From Treponema sp. (GTDB lineage: Bacteria; Spirochaetota; Spirochaetia; Treponematales; Treponemataceae): 46,115 nt of DNA. The notes under the pieces are model-generated. The model made no database searches and had not been told where the DNA came from. It saw only the letters and a list, made by a program, of their open reading frames with translations. Positions within the stretch are counted from its first letter, which is position 1. Each line of letters opens with the position of its first letter. Below are positions 32,462 to 40,714 of this stretch, piece after piece. The DNA lies in the NCBI RefSeq assembly GCF_024696245.1, contig NZ_JAILGZ010000107.1, positions 1-46,115 of the forward strand, read 5' to 3'. The position numbers and the translations under genes were made by a program.

Positions 32462-32475
32462 TGAAAACGTTTTCA
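32462..32475 (-). promoter_or_regulatory. LacI/GalR-family operator (cre-like palindrome)
   Basis: The perfect 14-bp palindrome TGAAAACGTTTTCA has the central CG and outer TGA/TCA typical of LacI-family and CcpA cre sites. It lies 24 nt upstream of the ATG at 32438 and would block transcription of the minus-strand gene. No LacI-type regulator is in the window. Confidence 0.6.
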
Positions 32476-32648
32476 CGTAATTATAAATCCGGCCTTTAAA
32501 AAGTGCAATTTTTTTAGATTTATAAGCTAATTTTAAGCAGACAGGGCCTTTATAGGGGACTTCATTTATGGACAACAGACATTTTCAATGTTATTATTGT
32601 ATAGATAGATAATTAGTAAAAAAAAATAAGACGGAATGCGAGGTAAAT

Positions 32649-33443
32649 ATGGCAAATATACTTGTAGATGTAGTAATTCCTGAAGGTACTATCGAAATTA
32701 CAGAAGATACTATCGAAAATCACAGAAACGTACGTTCTGTAAAAATACCTGAAAGCGTTCTTGTAATAGGTGACAGGGCTTTTTCTGATTGTATTCACCT
32801 TACTAATATCGAAATTCCCCCAACAGTTATGGCTATTGGTAAATATGCCTTTGCAAACTGCGAAAGTCTTGATTCAGTAGAGATTCCTGATGGAATTGCT
32901 GTTATTGATGACGGTACTTTCTGTGACTGTGTAAATGTTGAATCCATAATTCTTCCGGAAAGTGTTACAGCTATTAAAGAAAGGGCTTTTGCCAACTGTA
33001 CTGGTGTAAAAAACCTTGTTCTTCCGGATAATCTTACTTCCTGTGCAGCATCGGCTTTTCCAAATACCAATAAATATCTGTCTGTAAACAAGAATTATCT
33101 TTACCAGGATAATATGATGATTAATACAGGCAACAGCATGCTTCTTTTTTATAACGGCGACAGTGATGTAGTAAAAACTACCCGTGAAGTTCGTGGTATT
33201 TCTCCAAGAGCATTCTATGGAACAAAGGCAAAGCTGGTTCGTATTTCTGAAGGCGTTACTTCTATTAGTGAAGAAGCTTTTGCCGGTACAAAGGGAATCA
33301 GTGTAATTCTTCCTGAGACTGTTGATTACATAGAGTTGAGTGCTTTTGATAAACATGTTAAAGTCTTATGTCAGAAAGGTTCTTATGCAGAGAACTGGTG
33401 CCATGAAAGTGGCCTTAGACAACTTGAAGACGAGATTGCATAA
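32649..33443 (+). CDS. BspA-type leucine-rich repeat protein (LRR_5)
   Basis: A 264-residue protein made largely of BspA/TpLRR-type leucine-rich repeats of about 23 residues: VLVIGDRAFSDCIHLTNIEIP, then AIGKYAFANCESLDSVEIP and AIKERAFANCTGVKNLVLP. The spacing is regular in the first 130 residues, then interrupted by a non-repeat segment (about 135-185) and resumed (IPRAFYG-like, SISEEAFAG). No signal peptide is evident, which is unusual because many BspA-like proteins are surface adhesins; an intracellular role, or export by another route, must be considered. A weak AGG lies before the ATG. Confidence 0.85.
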   Translation: MANILVDVVIPEGTIEITEDTIENHRNVRSVKIPESVLVIGDRAFSDCIHLTNIEIPPTVMAIGKYAFANCESLDSVEIPDGIAVIDDGTFCDCVNVESIILPESVTAIKERAFANCTGVKNLVLPDNLTSCAASAFPNTNKYLSVNKNYLYQDNMMINTGNSMLLFYNGDSDVVKTTREVRGISPRAFYGTKAKLVRISEGVTSISEEAFAGTKGISVILPETVDYIELSAFDKHVKVLCQKGSYAENWCHESGLRQLEDEIA

Positions 33444-33452
33444 AGTACAGCT

Positions 33453-33803
33453 ATGTTTAGATTATTAAAAAAGTTAACCTCTAAAAAAGACAGGGAAGAC
33501 CCAAACAGTTCCCTGAGTCAGATTAAGACCCATATGGTGACTCTTAATGAAAAAGCTACAGCTCTTCCGGATCTTTATTCAGAAGAAAAGGAAAAGATTG
33601 CTTCTATTTGTGAGATTGTAAGGGGAATTAAGCCTGAAACAAATCCAACTGCCCTTAAATTTGAACACAATATTCTTGAGCGTCTTACTACTGCTCATTA
33701 CTCATGTTCACAGGCTATCATCGGAAGAAAAGGTGACGAGTTTAAAAAAGACGTCGCTTCCCTGGCTCATGCAGTAAAGCAGCGCACTGTTTTTGAAAAG
33801 TAA
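33453..33803 (+). CDS. Conserved-looking small cytoplasmic protein
   Basis: A 116-residue protein, mostly helical and highly charged (LLKKLTSKKDREDPN at the start, EFKKDVASLAHAVKQRTVF at the end), with no signal peptide or known motif. It starts 9 nt after the LRR protein stop and is probably cotranscribed with it. Codon use matches the conserved neighbours. I do not recognise the family; a partner or regulator of the LRR protein is only a guess from position. Confidence 0.6.
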   Translation: MFRLLKKLTSKKDREDPNSSLSQIKTHMVTLNEKATALPDLYSEEKEKIASICEIVRGIKPETNPTALKFEHNILERLTTAHYSCSQAIIGRKGDEFKKDVASLAHAVKQRTVFEK

Positions 33804-33844
33804 AAAACTCTTTAAAATTTATTATTGACTCCCGTAAAAAGTAT

Positions 33845-33888
33845 AAAAAAAGAGGACCCGACTTCTGTATTAACAGGGCCAGGTCCTT
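33845..33888 (-). terminator. Terminator of hsp20
   Basis: On the minus strand AGGACC pairs with GGTCCT around an inner CTGT/ACAG hairpin, followed by TTTTTTT. It ends hsp20. Confidence 0.65.
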
Positions 33889-33916
33889 TGTTGTCAGGTT
33901 AAAGCTCTTGTTTTAA

Positions 33917-34336
33917 TCAGGCAGCTGTGATTGCAATCTTCTTTACTGAAGGTTCAGGGCGTTTCTTCATAGAGATGCTGAGAACACCGTTTTTGAAGGT
34001 TGCATTAACCTGTTCAGGATCAATGTCGTTTGGAAGCTGGAAGGTTCTTCTAAAGTCAGAGTTGCGGCGTTCTTTAATGAGCCACTTTTTCTGTTCTTCT
34101 TCAGATTCTGCTTCTTTATCATCAGTTTTTTCATCAGCCTTTCTTACAGAAGAAATTGTAAGGATTCCTTCTTTAAGGGAAAGGTCAATGTCGGATTCAG
34201 TTTTTCCAGGAAGATCCATCTCCAGAACGTATGAATCCTTTGTTTCCATTACATCAACCTGTGGCATTGTGTTGCATCCAGTTAATGCAAAGCCGTCGTT
34301 ACCAAAAAGTGTGTCAAAAAGTGAAAGTGTATTCAT
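33917..34336 (-). CDS. Small heat-shock protein, Hsp20/alpha-crystallin family
   Basis: A 139-residue ATP-independent chaperone that holds unfolded proteins in the cytoplasm. The alpha-crystallin domain (about 24-130) begins PQVDVMETKDSYVLEMDLPG and ends with the family hallmark ATFKNGVLSISMKKR. A short acidic insert (KTDDKEAESEEEQ) lies between beta strands. The expected IxI tail is represented by IAITAA. AGGAGGT precedes the ATG. A sigma-54-type promoter lies about 50 bp upstream, which is unusual for hsp20, more often under a heat-shock sigma factor or a HrcA/CIRCE-type element. No CIRCE was seen. Confidence 0.93.
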   Translation of the reverse strand: MNTLSLFDTLFGNDGFALTGCNTMPQVDVMETKDSYVLEMDLPGKTESDIDLSLKEGILTISSVRKADEKTDDKEAESEEEQKKWLIKERRNSDFRRTFQLPNDIDPEQVNATFKNGVLSISMKKRPEPSVKKIAITAA

Positions 34337-34386
34337 ATCGTTACCTCCTGCAGTACGATTTAATTTTTGTTTTCATATATAGTTAT

Positions 34387-34403
34387 AGCAATTTCTGTGC
34401 CAA
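34387..34403 (-). promoter_or_regulatory. Sigma-54 (RpoN) promoter of hsp20
   Basis: On the minus strand TTGGCACAGAAATTGCT matches the sigma-54 consensus TGGCAC-N5-TTGCW, with GG and GC separated by exactly 10 bases. The transcription start would be near 34374, leaving a leader of about 38 nt that carries AGGAGGT. Confidence 0.75.
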
Positions 34404-34785
34404 GTTAAAGTTTTGATTGGAAAAATCCTGAAAATTTGTGGATTTTTTGAAAATTTCTTATTTTTAAGCTGAATTCCGGGGCAAAGAGGCAAAAAAATGG
34501 GTTAAACATAGAAGAAAAGTGCTTTTTGGGATGGAGCAGGGGTGCCGGCAGGAGTTTTTTTGGGACAAAAAAAGGCTGAAATTTTTTTTTACAGAGCTTT
34601 TTTTAAGGGTAAGGAGAGGGCTTTTGGGCTTTGAACGGCCAGTTTTATGGTGAATTGGGGCAGGATGGGTAATTTTGACCCAGTGGCATGTGTCATTTTG
34701 ATGCATTTTGATTCAGGCTGACGCTTTTTACTAAAGATTATTTTTAAGTAAGTGACTTTCCTTATAAAATTTCAATAAATTTCTG
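34404..34785 (+). other. Gene-free stretch between hsp20 and the FadL-like gene
   Basis: About 380 bp without a convincing gene. A frame on the minus strand (34464-34706) lacks a ribosome-binding site and has low-complexity Lys/Ser/Pro/His content. The plus strand is strongly purine-rich with long A and G runs (about 34480-34660). An RpoN activator binding site might be expected 80-150 bp upstream of the hsp20 promoter, but I could not identify one. Confidence 0.5.
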
Positions 34786-34814
34786 TAGACAAAGCTTTTA
34801 CTTGTAAGTATATT
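34786..34814 (+). promoter_or_regulatory. Predicted sigma-70 promoter of the FadL-like gene
   Basis: TAGACA (34786-34791), 17-bp spacer, TATATT (34809-34814); each box matches five of six consensus bases. The leader to the ATG is about 110 nt and includes an ATGACA/TGTCAT hairpin near 34823-34847. Confidence 0.5.
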
Positions 34815-34930
34815 GAAGTTCTTATGACAAAAAGACGTAAAATGTCATTTTGTACAGGCTGAAGATGAAAGTGTCAAAGTCATTCAGGCATTTTCTTTTT
34901 ACCCTTCATGGGTTTAACAAGGAGAGTTTT

Positions 34931-36310
34931 ATGAAAAAGTTGGTACTTACTGTAATTGCAGCTCTTAGTACAGCAGCTGTTTTTGCCAGTGGCGTAGAAA
35001 ACAAGACAAACATGAGCACTGGTTACCTTCGTAATCCAAGCCGTAACACAGAAGCAAAACGTCCAGAAGCTTCTTATTACAATGTTGCCGGAACAGTATT
35101 TATGGAAGACGGTCTTTATTTAGAAGCAGGAAACCAGTTTGTATTTAAGGAATATGGTAACGAACTGCAGACAGGTAATGCTTATGCTTCTTATGGTATA
35201 AACGATTACTATTCAAATGACGAAACAACTGTATGGGTATACCCTGATGCTGATTTTGTTTACAAGCGCGGTAAGTTTGCAGTATTTGGAAACTTTGGTG
35301 TTTATGCTGGCGGTGGTTCCCTTTCTTATAGTGAAGGTACTTCTGCTACAACCCTTCTTTTTGCTTCTGCAGCTTTAGATTATCAGACTCAGGCAACACA
35401 GGCTTATACAGCAGCAGCAGCTTATACAGCAGCAGGTGATTCTACTACAGCAGCAGCTTATACAGCAGCAGGTGATCAGGCATCAGGAGCAGCAACAGCT
35501 CTTGTTGGAGCAGCTACAAATCATTCCCTGGATGTAACTTCAATTACTTACGGTGGACAGCTGGGCGTTGCTTACATGTTCCTTGATAACCTTTCTTTTG
35601 CAGCAGGTCTCCGCTATGTACACGGAACCCAGAGCATGGAAATTCAGTCTGCATATTTTACTTCTTTAGGAAATGGAAGCGATTCAATTTCTTATGAAGC
35701 AAACGGCTATACAGTAAGTGGTGTATTTGGCATTCACTACCGCCCTATTGAAGAAGTAGACCTGGCAGTTCAGTTCCAGTCAAAGTCTTCTGTTAAATAT
35801 GAAGTTACAGAAGTAAAGGGTGCACTTGCTTCCAGCTTTGGTATTTATGACGGAAAAACTTTCCATACAGATCTTCCAGCTGCCCTTAACCTTGGTGCAG
35901 GATGGCAGGTAATTGAACCTGTTTACGTAAGTGCAAGCTTTAACTATTACTTTAACAAGTTTGCTAATCAGGATTCAATTCTTGGAGAAACAGACTATGA
36001 TGATTCATGGGAAGTTGCTCTTGGTGCTGACTGGGATATCTGCAAATGGGTTTCTTACAGCCTTGGTATTCAGTACGGAAAGCAGGGAACTAAGGATGAT
36101 TCAAACTCTACATTCAACCCTGTTCTTGACAGCTTCTGTGTAGGAACTGGTTTTGAAGTTTACCCTGTAGAAAACCTTACAGTTACAGCTTCATGTCTTT
36201 GGGCAAAATACTTTGACACTGATTATTATATTGAAGGAAACAAGACAGAACTTAGTAAGTCAGTTACTAACCTTTCACTTGGTGTAACTTACGTGTTCCC
36301 TAACTTATAA
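34931..36310 (+). CDS. FadL-like outer-membrane beta-barrel protein
   Basis: A 459-residue outer-membrane protein. The ATG at 34931 is chosen for the GGAG 6 nt upstream and the signal peptide it gives (LVLTVIAALSTAAVFA). The mature start GVENKTNMSTGYLRNPSRN resembles the FadL N-terminal hatch region, and the rest is alternating beta strands ending in TYVFPNL with an aromatic near the C-terminus. FadL-family proteins admit hydrophobic molecules such as long-chain fatty acids; treponemes carry several. An Ala/Thr/Tyr-rich repeat (12-residue period, 35402-35476) interrupts the barrel, likely in an exposed loop. It overlaps the convergent phosphatase gene by 11 nt. Confidence 0.75.
   Translation: MKKLVLTVIAALSTAAVFASGVENKTNMSTGYLRNPSRNTEAKRPEASYYNVAGTVFMEDGLYLEAGNQFVFKEYGNELQTGNAYASYGINDYYSNDETTVWVYPDADFVYKRGKFAVFGNFGVYAGGGSLSYSEGTSATTLLFASAALDYQTQATQAYTAAAAYTAAGDSTTAAAYTAAGDQASGAATALVGAATNHSLDVTSITYGGQLGVAYMFLDNLSFAAGLRYVHGTQSMEIQSAYFTSLGNGSDSISYEANGYTVSGVFGIHYRPIEEVDLAVQFQSKSSVKYEVTEVKGALASSFGIYDGKTFHTDLPAALNLGAGWQVIEPVYVSASFNYYFNKFANQDSILGETDYDDSWEVALGADWDICKWVSYSLGIQYGKQGTKDDSNSTFNPVLDSFCVGTGFEVYPVENLTVTASCLWAKYFDTDYYIEGNKTELSKSVTNLSLGVTYVFPNL
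35402..35476 (+). repeat. 36-bp tandem repeat inside the FadL-like gene
   Basis: A 27-bp core (35414-35440) recurs exactly at 35450-35476, a period of 36 bp, with a partial copy at 35402-35417. It encodes AAAYTAAGD units and keeps frame, so copy number can change without breaking the gene. Confidence 0.8.
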
Positions 36311-36752
36311 TTTTATTCAATAAACCCTGGCAGCCTTCCATTACATCAGTGAAGGTTTGATCAAAGTTGCCGGTATACCAGGGATCGGCAATCTGACCCG
36401 GACGGTTTGTGTAATCCAGCAGGAGAGACACTTTCTGATCCGGGTCATTTTTTATTATCCCCATAATGTTGCGGTAGTTCCATTCATCCATTCCGATTAT
36501 CAGGTCAAAGTTATCGTAATCTGCTTTTGTCATTTGAGAGGCGCGGTGCTTTAAAACGGGAATATTCATCTGGCGGAGTTTGTTTACGGTGCCATGGTGA
36601 GGCGGATTGCCGATTTCTTCTGTACTTGTGGCTTTTGAATCTATATAAAACTTTTCAGAAAGGCCGGCTTTGTTTACAAGATCTGTCATTACAAACTGTG
36701 CCATTGTTGAGCGGCAGATGTTGCCGTGGCAGATAAAAAGTATGCGTGTCAT
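36300..36752 (-). CDS. Low-molecular-weight protein-tyrosine phosphatase
   Basis: A 150-residue cytoplasmic phosphatase. The P-loop CHGNICRS (Cys8 to Arg14, C-x5-R) is at the N-terminus, and the catalytic acid lies in ADPWYTGNF, the usual DP motif of the family. Length is typical. In bacteria such enzymes often act on tyrosine kinases of capsule synthesis or on arginine phosphate; no kinase partner lies nearby, so the substrate is unknown. There is no strong Shine-Dalgarno before the ATG. Confidence 0.92.
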   Translation of the reverse strand: MTRILFICHGNICRSTMAQFVMTDLVNKAGLSEKFYIDSKATSTEEIGNPPHHGTVNKLRQMNIPVLKHRASQMTKADYDNFDLIIGMDEWNYRNIMGIIKNDPDQKVSLLLDYTNRPGQIADPWYTGNFDQTFTDVMEGCQGLLNKIIS

Positions 36753-36852
36753 GGTGGTATTGTAAAATAAAAGAAGGCTTTTTTACAGACCTTTGCCTGG
36801 GACTTTAGCAGCTGATGATGACAGGATTGGGGACATGGGGTATTATTAGGGC

Positions 36853-37248
36853 ATGGAATTAACTAAAGTCAGTGATGGCTCCATAAGATTAACAGGTCCT
36901 CAGAAGGCAGCAATTCTTTTGTGCGAAATAGGTTCTTCGCCGGAAGGACATGGTGTAGCCCGTTCCCTTTATAAAAGGCTTAAGCTTAAACCGGAACAGG
37001 TAAAAAGACTGACTGAAGAAATAAGGGCTCTTGGATATTACGATCCTTTTGATGAAAAAATGGTCCGCAGGGAAAATTCCGTACTGGAGTTTTTCAGGTC
37101 CTGGGGAAAAAACAAGGGCTTTGCCGTAAAAGAGCTTACTGATTTTGAAGCTGCAGCAAAGGCAAAAGTAGATCCGGATTACCTTAAGAAGCTTAGGGAA
37201 AATCCGGATGTTGTTACAAATGTTCTAAAAAACTGGCTTAAAGATTAG
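36853..37248 (+). CDS. Small protein resembling the FliG N-terminal domain
   Basis: A 131-residue helical protein. Residues 13-28 (LTGPQKAAILLCEIGS) closely follow the opening of FliG, the flagellar rotor protein (T/S-G-x-QKAAILL-x-x-L/I-G), and are followed by helices compatible with FliG-N (LKPEQVKRLTEEIRALGYYDP). The middle and C-terminal FliG domains that contact the motor are missing, and the C-terminus (YLKKLRENPDVVTNVLKNWLKD) is different. Either it is a stand-alone rotor-associated protein or the likeness is by chance. There is no ribosome-binding site close to the ATG. The neighbours are not flagellar. Confidence 0.5.
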   Translation: MELTKVSDGSIRLTGPQKAAILLCEIGSSPEGHGVARSLYKRLKLKPEQVKRLTEEIRALGYYDPFDEKMVRRENSVLEFFRSWGKNKGFAVKELTDFEAAAKAKVDPDYLKKLRENPDVVTNVLKNWLKD

Positions 37249-37269
37249 GCTTAGTTATTTTTGCAAAAA

Positions 37270-37476
37270 TCATTCAGCCTGGTTATTAATCTTTTCTGCC
37301 TTTTCTATATTTTCTACAGCCTGGGCAGCACCTGAACCACCACCTTCTCCAGGGCGGGCAGTTGAATCCTGAATCTCAAGCTTTTCTTCATTTTCCTGAG
37401 GGGGATTTTCTTTTTTAGAAGAACAGCAGCTGCTTAAAAGTAAAAAAAGACTGCTGATAAAAATAAGCTTTTTCAT
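37270..37476 (-). CDS. Very small lipoprotein
   Basis: A 68-residue predicted lipoprotein: signal peptide ISSLFLLLSSC (lipobox LSSC, Cys17) and a short, hydrophilic, Glu-rich mature part (KKENPPQENEEKLEIQD), ending in a Gly/Ala segment and a charged tail. AAGGAG lies 7 nt upstream of the ATG. It starts 33 nt after the M29 aminopeptidase stop on the same strand and may be cotranscribed. The function is unknown. Confidence 0.6.
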   Translation of the reverse strand: MKKLIFISSLFLLLSSCCSSKKENPPQENEEKLEIQDSTARPGEGGGSGAAQAVENIEKAEKINNQAE

Positions 37477-37509
37477 TCAATTTGCTCCTTAAAAATTATT
37501 CCTTAAAAC

Positions 37510-38613
37510 TTAAATCTGAAGTTCACCATCTTTTAAAACAGTAAATTCACTTTTATCTTTATAGCTGATTACGATTGTAGGATTACGAACAACGCCGTCA
37601 AAGTGGATGAGGGCATTTCCGTCTCCGTCGTAGTTTTCTCCCACAGCAAAGTGGCAGGTGCGGAAAGCTTTTTCGTCTTCAAGCATATTGCCGGTAATTG
37701 TGGCATTTGGATTAAGACCGATTCCCAACTCTCCGATACTGCGGGCATTTCTTGCGTAAAATTCTCCCTGTCCCTTAGGAAGGGTTCCCTTGTTTTCCAT
37801 TTCTACAGCGGCCTTTTCTGCTGCAGTAATATCTTTAAGAAGACGCTTTGCTTCTTCTCCACCGCTGATGTCTGTTATATAGCCGTTTTCGATTTTTACA
37901 TCGATTGGTGTTTCAAGAATAGAATCCCCGTCACTAAAGGTCATGCTTCCGTCGTAAACAATGCGGCCGTGGGTTTTACCTACAACAGGACTGATAAAAA
38001 CTTCTCCTGCAGGAATGTTGCCACCTGAGCCGGGCTTAGAAAAGTCACCGTCGTCTACAAGACCTTCCCTGCCTTCTACGTTAATAATTACGTCTGTTCC
38101 ACCAGAGGCTGTTACATGTACGCTTACTGCATCCTTGTATTTTTCGCAGATTTTTTTACAGCGTTCACCAAGAAGTTTGTAGTCAATCTGTACCGTACGG
38201 TTAAACATGTCCTGAGTAAGACCAGGTGTCCATACAGCACGCATGGTTTTTTTACCGTCAAGAAGGTAGTCAAAGGCAGAGTCATAGCTTTTGCCGTCTT
38301 CTGTCTTGTAAGGATTTGCCTGAGCTTCTTTGTCCTTACCAAGTTTTACTGCACTGATAGAAAAACATACGTCAGGTTCTGATTTAATTGCTGCAACAAC
38401 TGCATCTTCTGCCGCATCCATAGATGTTTTTTTAGGCTGAAAGATAAGGGTGGGATTTGCACCATTATCACTGGCGGCTGTGTATAAATCCTGGGCAATA
38501 AGATTTGTTTCCGGATTTGCAATGATTAAAACTTTTTCACCTTTTTTTACTTTGCACACATCCTGAATGACTGTCTGCGCTGGTGTTTTGTCTTTAGAAG
38601 AAAAGATGCTCAT
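37510..38613 (-). CDS. M29-family aminopeptidase
   Basis: A 367-residue cytoplasmic metallopeptidase of the M29 (thermophilic aminopeptidase T, PepS, AmpS) family, which removes N-terminal residues with a two-metal centre. Metal ligands are recognisable in order: Glu in GNIPAGEVF, Glu in GELGIGLNP, His in FRTCHFAVGEN and His/Asp in ALIHFDGVV. The N-terminal half (VKKGEKVLIIANPETNLIAQ) is the usual Rossmann-like domain. There is no signal peptide. AAGGAC lies near the start, and a terminator hairpin separates it from the upstream protease gene. Confidence 0.85.
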   Translation of the reverse strand: MSIFSSKDKTPAQTVIQDVCKVKKGEKVLIIANPETNLIAQDLYTAASDNGANPTLIFQPKKTSMDAAEDAVVAAIKSEPDVCFSISAVKLGKDKEAQANPYKTEDGKSYDSAFDYLLDGKKTMRAVWTPGLTQDMFNRTVQIDYKLLGERCKKICEKYKDAVSVHVTASGGTDVIINVEGREGLVDDGDFSKPGSGGNIPAGEVFISPVVGKTHGRIVYDGSMTFSDGDSILETPIDVKIENGYITDISGGEEAKRLLKDITAAEKAAVEMENKGTLPKGQGEFYARNARSIGELGIGLNPNATITGNMLEDEKAFRTCHFAVGENYDGDGNALIHFDGVVRNPTIVISYKDKSEFTVLKDGELQI

Positions 38614-38626
38614 AGTGTGTCCTTAT

Positions 38627-38672
38627 AAAAAAACTGCATGCCTTAACTTGAGAAAAGACAATGCAGTTTTTT
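38627..38672 (-). terminator. Terminator between protease and aminopeptidase genes
   Basis: AAAACTGCAT pairs with ATGCAGTTTT, with A and T runs on both sides, so it works in the minus direction after the M30-like gene. Confidence 0.7.
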
Positions 38673-38682
38673 GATTTAGAAA

Positions 38683-40530
38683 TTACTCTACAGCGTTATC
38701 AAATTCATCCTGAATGAGGATAATTACATCTTCATTGGAATTTGACTGACTTGTAAATGTAAGGGTTACTGTATCAGAATTTGCCACACCTGCATAGTGA
38801 ATCTGGAAACCGTGTGGTCTCAGGTTTGAAAGTGTATATCTTTTATTGTTGTAAGATATAGCATCCGGATATGACTGATCATCATAGATGGCAGGACCAA
38901 GAAAATCACTGTCTGAGTAGACAAAGTCAGTGGAATAAATATCCAGGGCATTCATTACACTGATAAAGTTGTCGTCGGTAATTTCTCCACCGGCATCCTG
39001 GTAAAGAGTTGGCAGGTCATTTGCCGTTGCAAAATTATTTCTGAAGGCACAGGCTTGAATGAATCTTCTGCGCAGCTGGTTTGCAGAAAGGTTTTCTCCT
39101 GTAAGTTCATAGATAGCCTTTCTTATGGATTCCATTCCGGTATAGTCGTTCTGACTGATTGAGCTTATAAGTTCAGGGCCTCCAAATTCACGGGCAAGCC
39201 AGGCTCCAAAAGTATATGCAGTTGAATAAGAGAATACTGCCAGGTCTGACATATCATCATCTTCACCCAGGTATTCATCAATTCCGGAAACATAATAATA
39301 GGCATTAAAGGTAGGGAGACGGGCACCCCATGGAGCATCATCGTCACTTACACCAAGATTTGTAGCAAACATATCTTCTGCAAGCATGGAAAGCATTTCG
39401 TTATACCAGGTTTCTACAGAACCGTAGCCCTTCTGGTAATAATTAATCATGTGCTGGAATTCGTGGAAGAGGGTAGTAAGGGCAGTATCGCTGGCAATAG
39501 AGTTACCATCTGAATCCTGAACACCTGCATATCTTACTGATTTACTGTCTGATGAACTTGAAGAACTTACATAGTTACAGAAAGAAGAATCAAGATAGAA
39601 GTATTTTCCTTCGTTAGAATACATGGCCATTGAGCTGCTGTTGTCACAAGGAACCCAGTAGTCTTTTGAATAGAAGTAACCAACTATACCACTGGTATTG
39701 TCATCAGAATAATCATTACCGATATCATAAATTACAATGTTTACAAGAGAACCTGTATCACTGTCTCCGTTTTCCATGGAAGTTGAAGAAATATATCCTG
39801 AGCCTGATGAAGTTTCGTGGATAAGATATTCACCTTCTTCTCCAAAGACTGTGCGTTCATGATTGTAAAGGCTGGCAAATTTTGAAGCTATGTATTCAGC
39901 CAGATCTGTGTTTACATATTTACCGTTGGCCTTGTTTTCCGTTGTATAACCGGAAATTACCCATACAAGACAAACAGAATTTTTTGCATAAAGGGTAGCT
40001 GTCTTGGACTTAAACTGAGAAATAGAAGAGTTAACGTCAACGTAAAGGGATTTAGTATCTCCTACATTAAAATCACTGGCACTTACAGTTGAATACCTTG
40101 GCTCTTCTATAGAAGCAGAACGGTCGCTGGAAGTAAGAACCTCTCCCATGTCAGCTTTTGGAATAAAGTGCTTGATTGGACTCGATTCAACTTCTACAGT
40201 TTCTTCAGATTCATCCTGAACATCAGCACTTCTTGTAGTGATGCTGCTGCTTGTGGTAAGACCGGTGGAAGAAGACAGGTATCTGAGGTAACTTTTGCTT
40301 ATGGTTGATGATGAACTTTCGTTGTAGTTTACATAAAGAATAGTTTTGCCGCTGACGTTGTTCAGTGTAATAGTATTTGCAGAACCCAGGGTTTTTACGT
40401 AGTCAGTATCTTCGTCACTTGCATAGTATTCACTTGTTTCTTCAGTTGAATCGATAAAAAAACATCCGCTAAAGGCAAAAAGTGAAGCTGCCAGAAGGAT
40501 TCCCTTTGAATAAAGCTTAAATATTTTCAT
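38683..40530 (-). CDS. M30-like zinc metalloprotease lipoprotein
   Basis: A 615-residue predicted lipoprotein: signal peptide ending FSGC (Cys23), a Ser/Thr/Asp-rich linker, then a protease domain. The zinc motif HEFQH lies at 356-360 and is followed by MINYYQKGY and WYNEMLSMLAEDMF, the Glu-containing helix typical of hyicolysin-like M30 peptidases. The C-terminal region (after about 540) looks like a beta domain for substrate binding (GPAIYDDQSYPDAISYNNKRY). Exposed on the cell surface or in the periplasm, it could degrade host or dietary protein. GGAG precedes the ATG. The downstream M29 aminopeptidase is separated by a terminator but may act on the same peptides. Confidence 0.8.
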   Translation of the reverse strand: MKIFKLYSKGILLAASLFAFSGCFFIDSTEETSEYYASDEDTDYVKTLGSANTITLNNVSGKTILYVNYNESSSSTISKSYLRYLSSSTGLTTSSSITTRSADVQDESEETVEVESSPIKHFIPKADMGEVLTSSDRSASIEEPRYSTVSASDFNVGDTKSLYVDVNSSISQFKSKTATLYAKNSVCLVWVISGYTTENKANGKYVNTDLAEYIASKFASLYNHERTVFGEEGEYLIHETSSGSGYISSTSMENGDSDTGSLVNIVIYDIGNDYSDDNTSGIVGYFYSKDYWVPCDNSSSMAMYSNEGKYFYLDSSFCNYVSSSSSSDSKSVRYAGVQDSDGNSIASDTALTTLFHEFQHMINYYQKGYGSVETWYNEMLSMLAEDMFATNLGVSDDDAPWGARLPTFNAYYYVSGIDEYLGEDDDMSDLAVFSYSTAYTFGAWLAREFGGPELISSISQNDYTGMESIRKAIYELTGENLSANQLRRRFIQACAFRNNFATANDLPTLYQDAGGEITDDNFISVMNALDIYSTDFVYSDSDFLGPAIYDDQSYPDAISYNNKRYTLSNLRPHGFQIHYAGVANSDTVTLTFTSQSNSNEDVIILIQDEFDNAVE

Positions 40531-40679
40531 GTGTAACTCCGTCTAAAAATATTCTCCATTAAATTATATAGCAAAAATATTGATAGAACATAAGATTTTT
40601 ACAGATTCAATTTAATTGAGAAAAAAATGCTTATATAAGGTAGAACACGGCTCTTTGCCCCATGTTACGGCTTTCTTTA

Positions 40680-40708
40680 TTTACTAAAGTATTTTTCTCC
40701 TCTAAAAT
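40680..40708 (+). promoter_or_regulatory. Predicted promoter giving a leaderless mRNA (ettA)
   Basis: TTTACT (40680-40685), 17-bp spacer, TAAAAT (40703-40708). The ATG at 40715 is 6 nt beyond the -10 box, and there is no Shine-Dalgarno. Confidence 0.5.
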
Positions 40709-40714
40709 ATGGGT

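Noticed and set aside
34464-34706. 80-codon minus-strand frame upstream of the FadL-like gene
   Set aside because: No ribosome-binding site, low-complexity composition and no recognisable motif.
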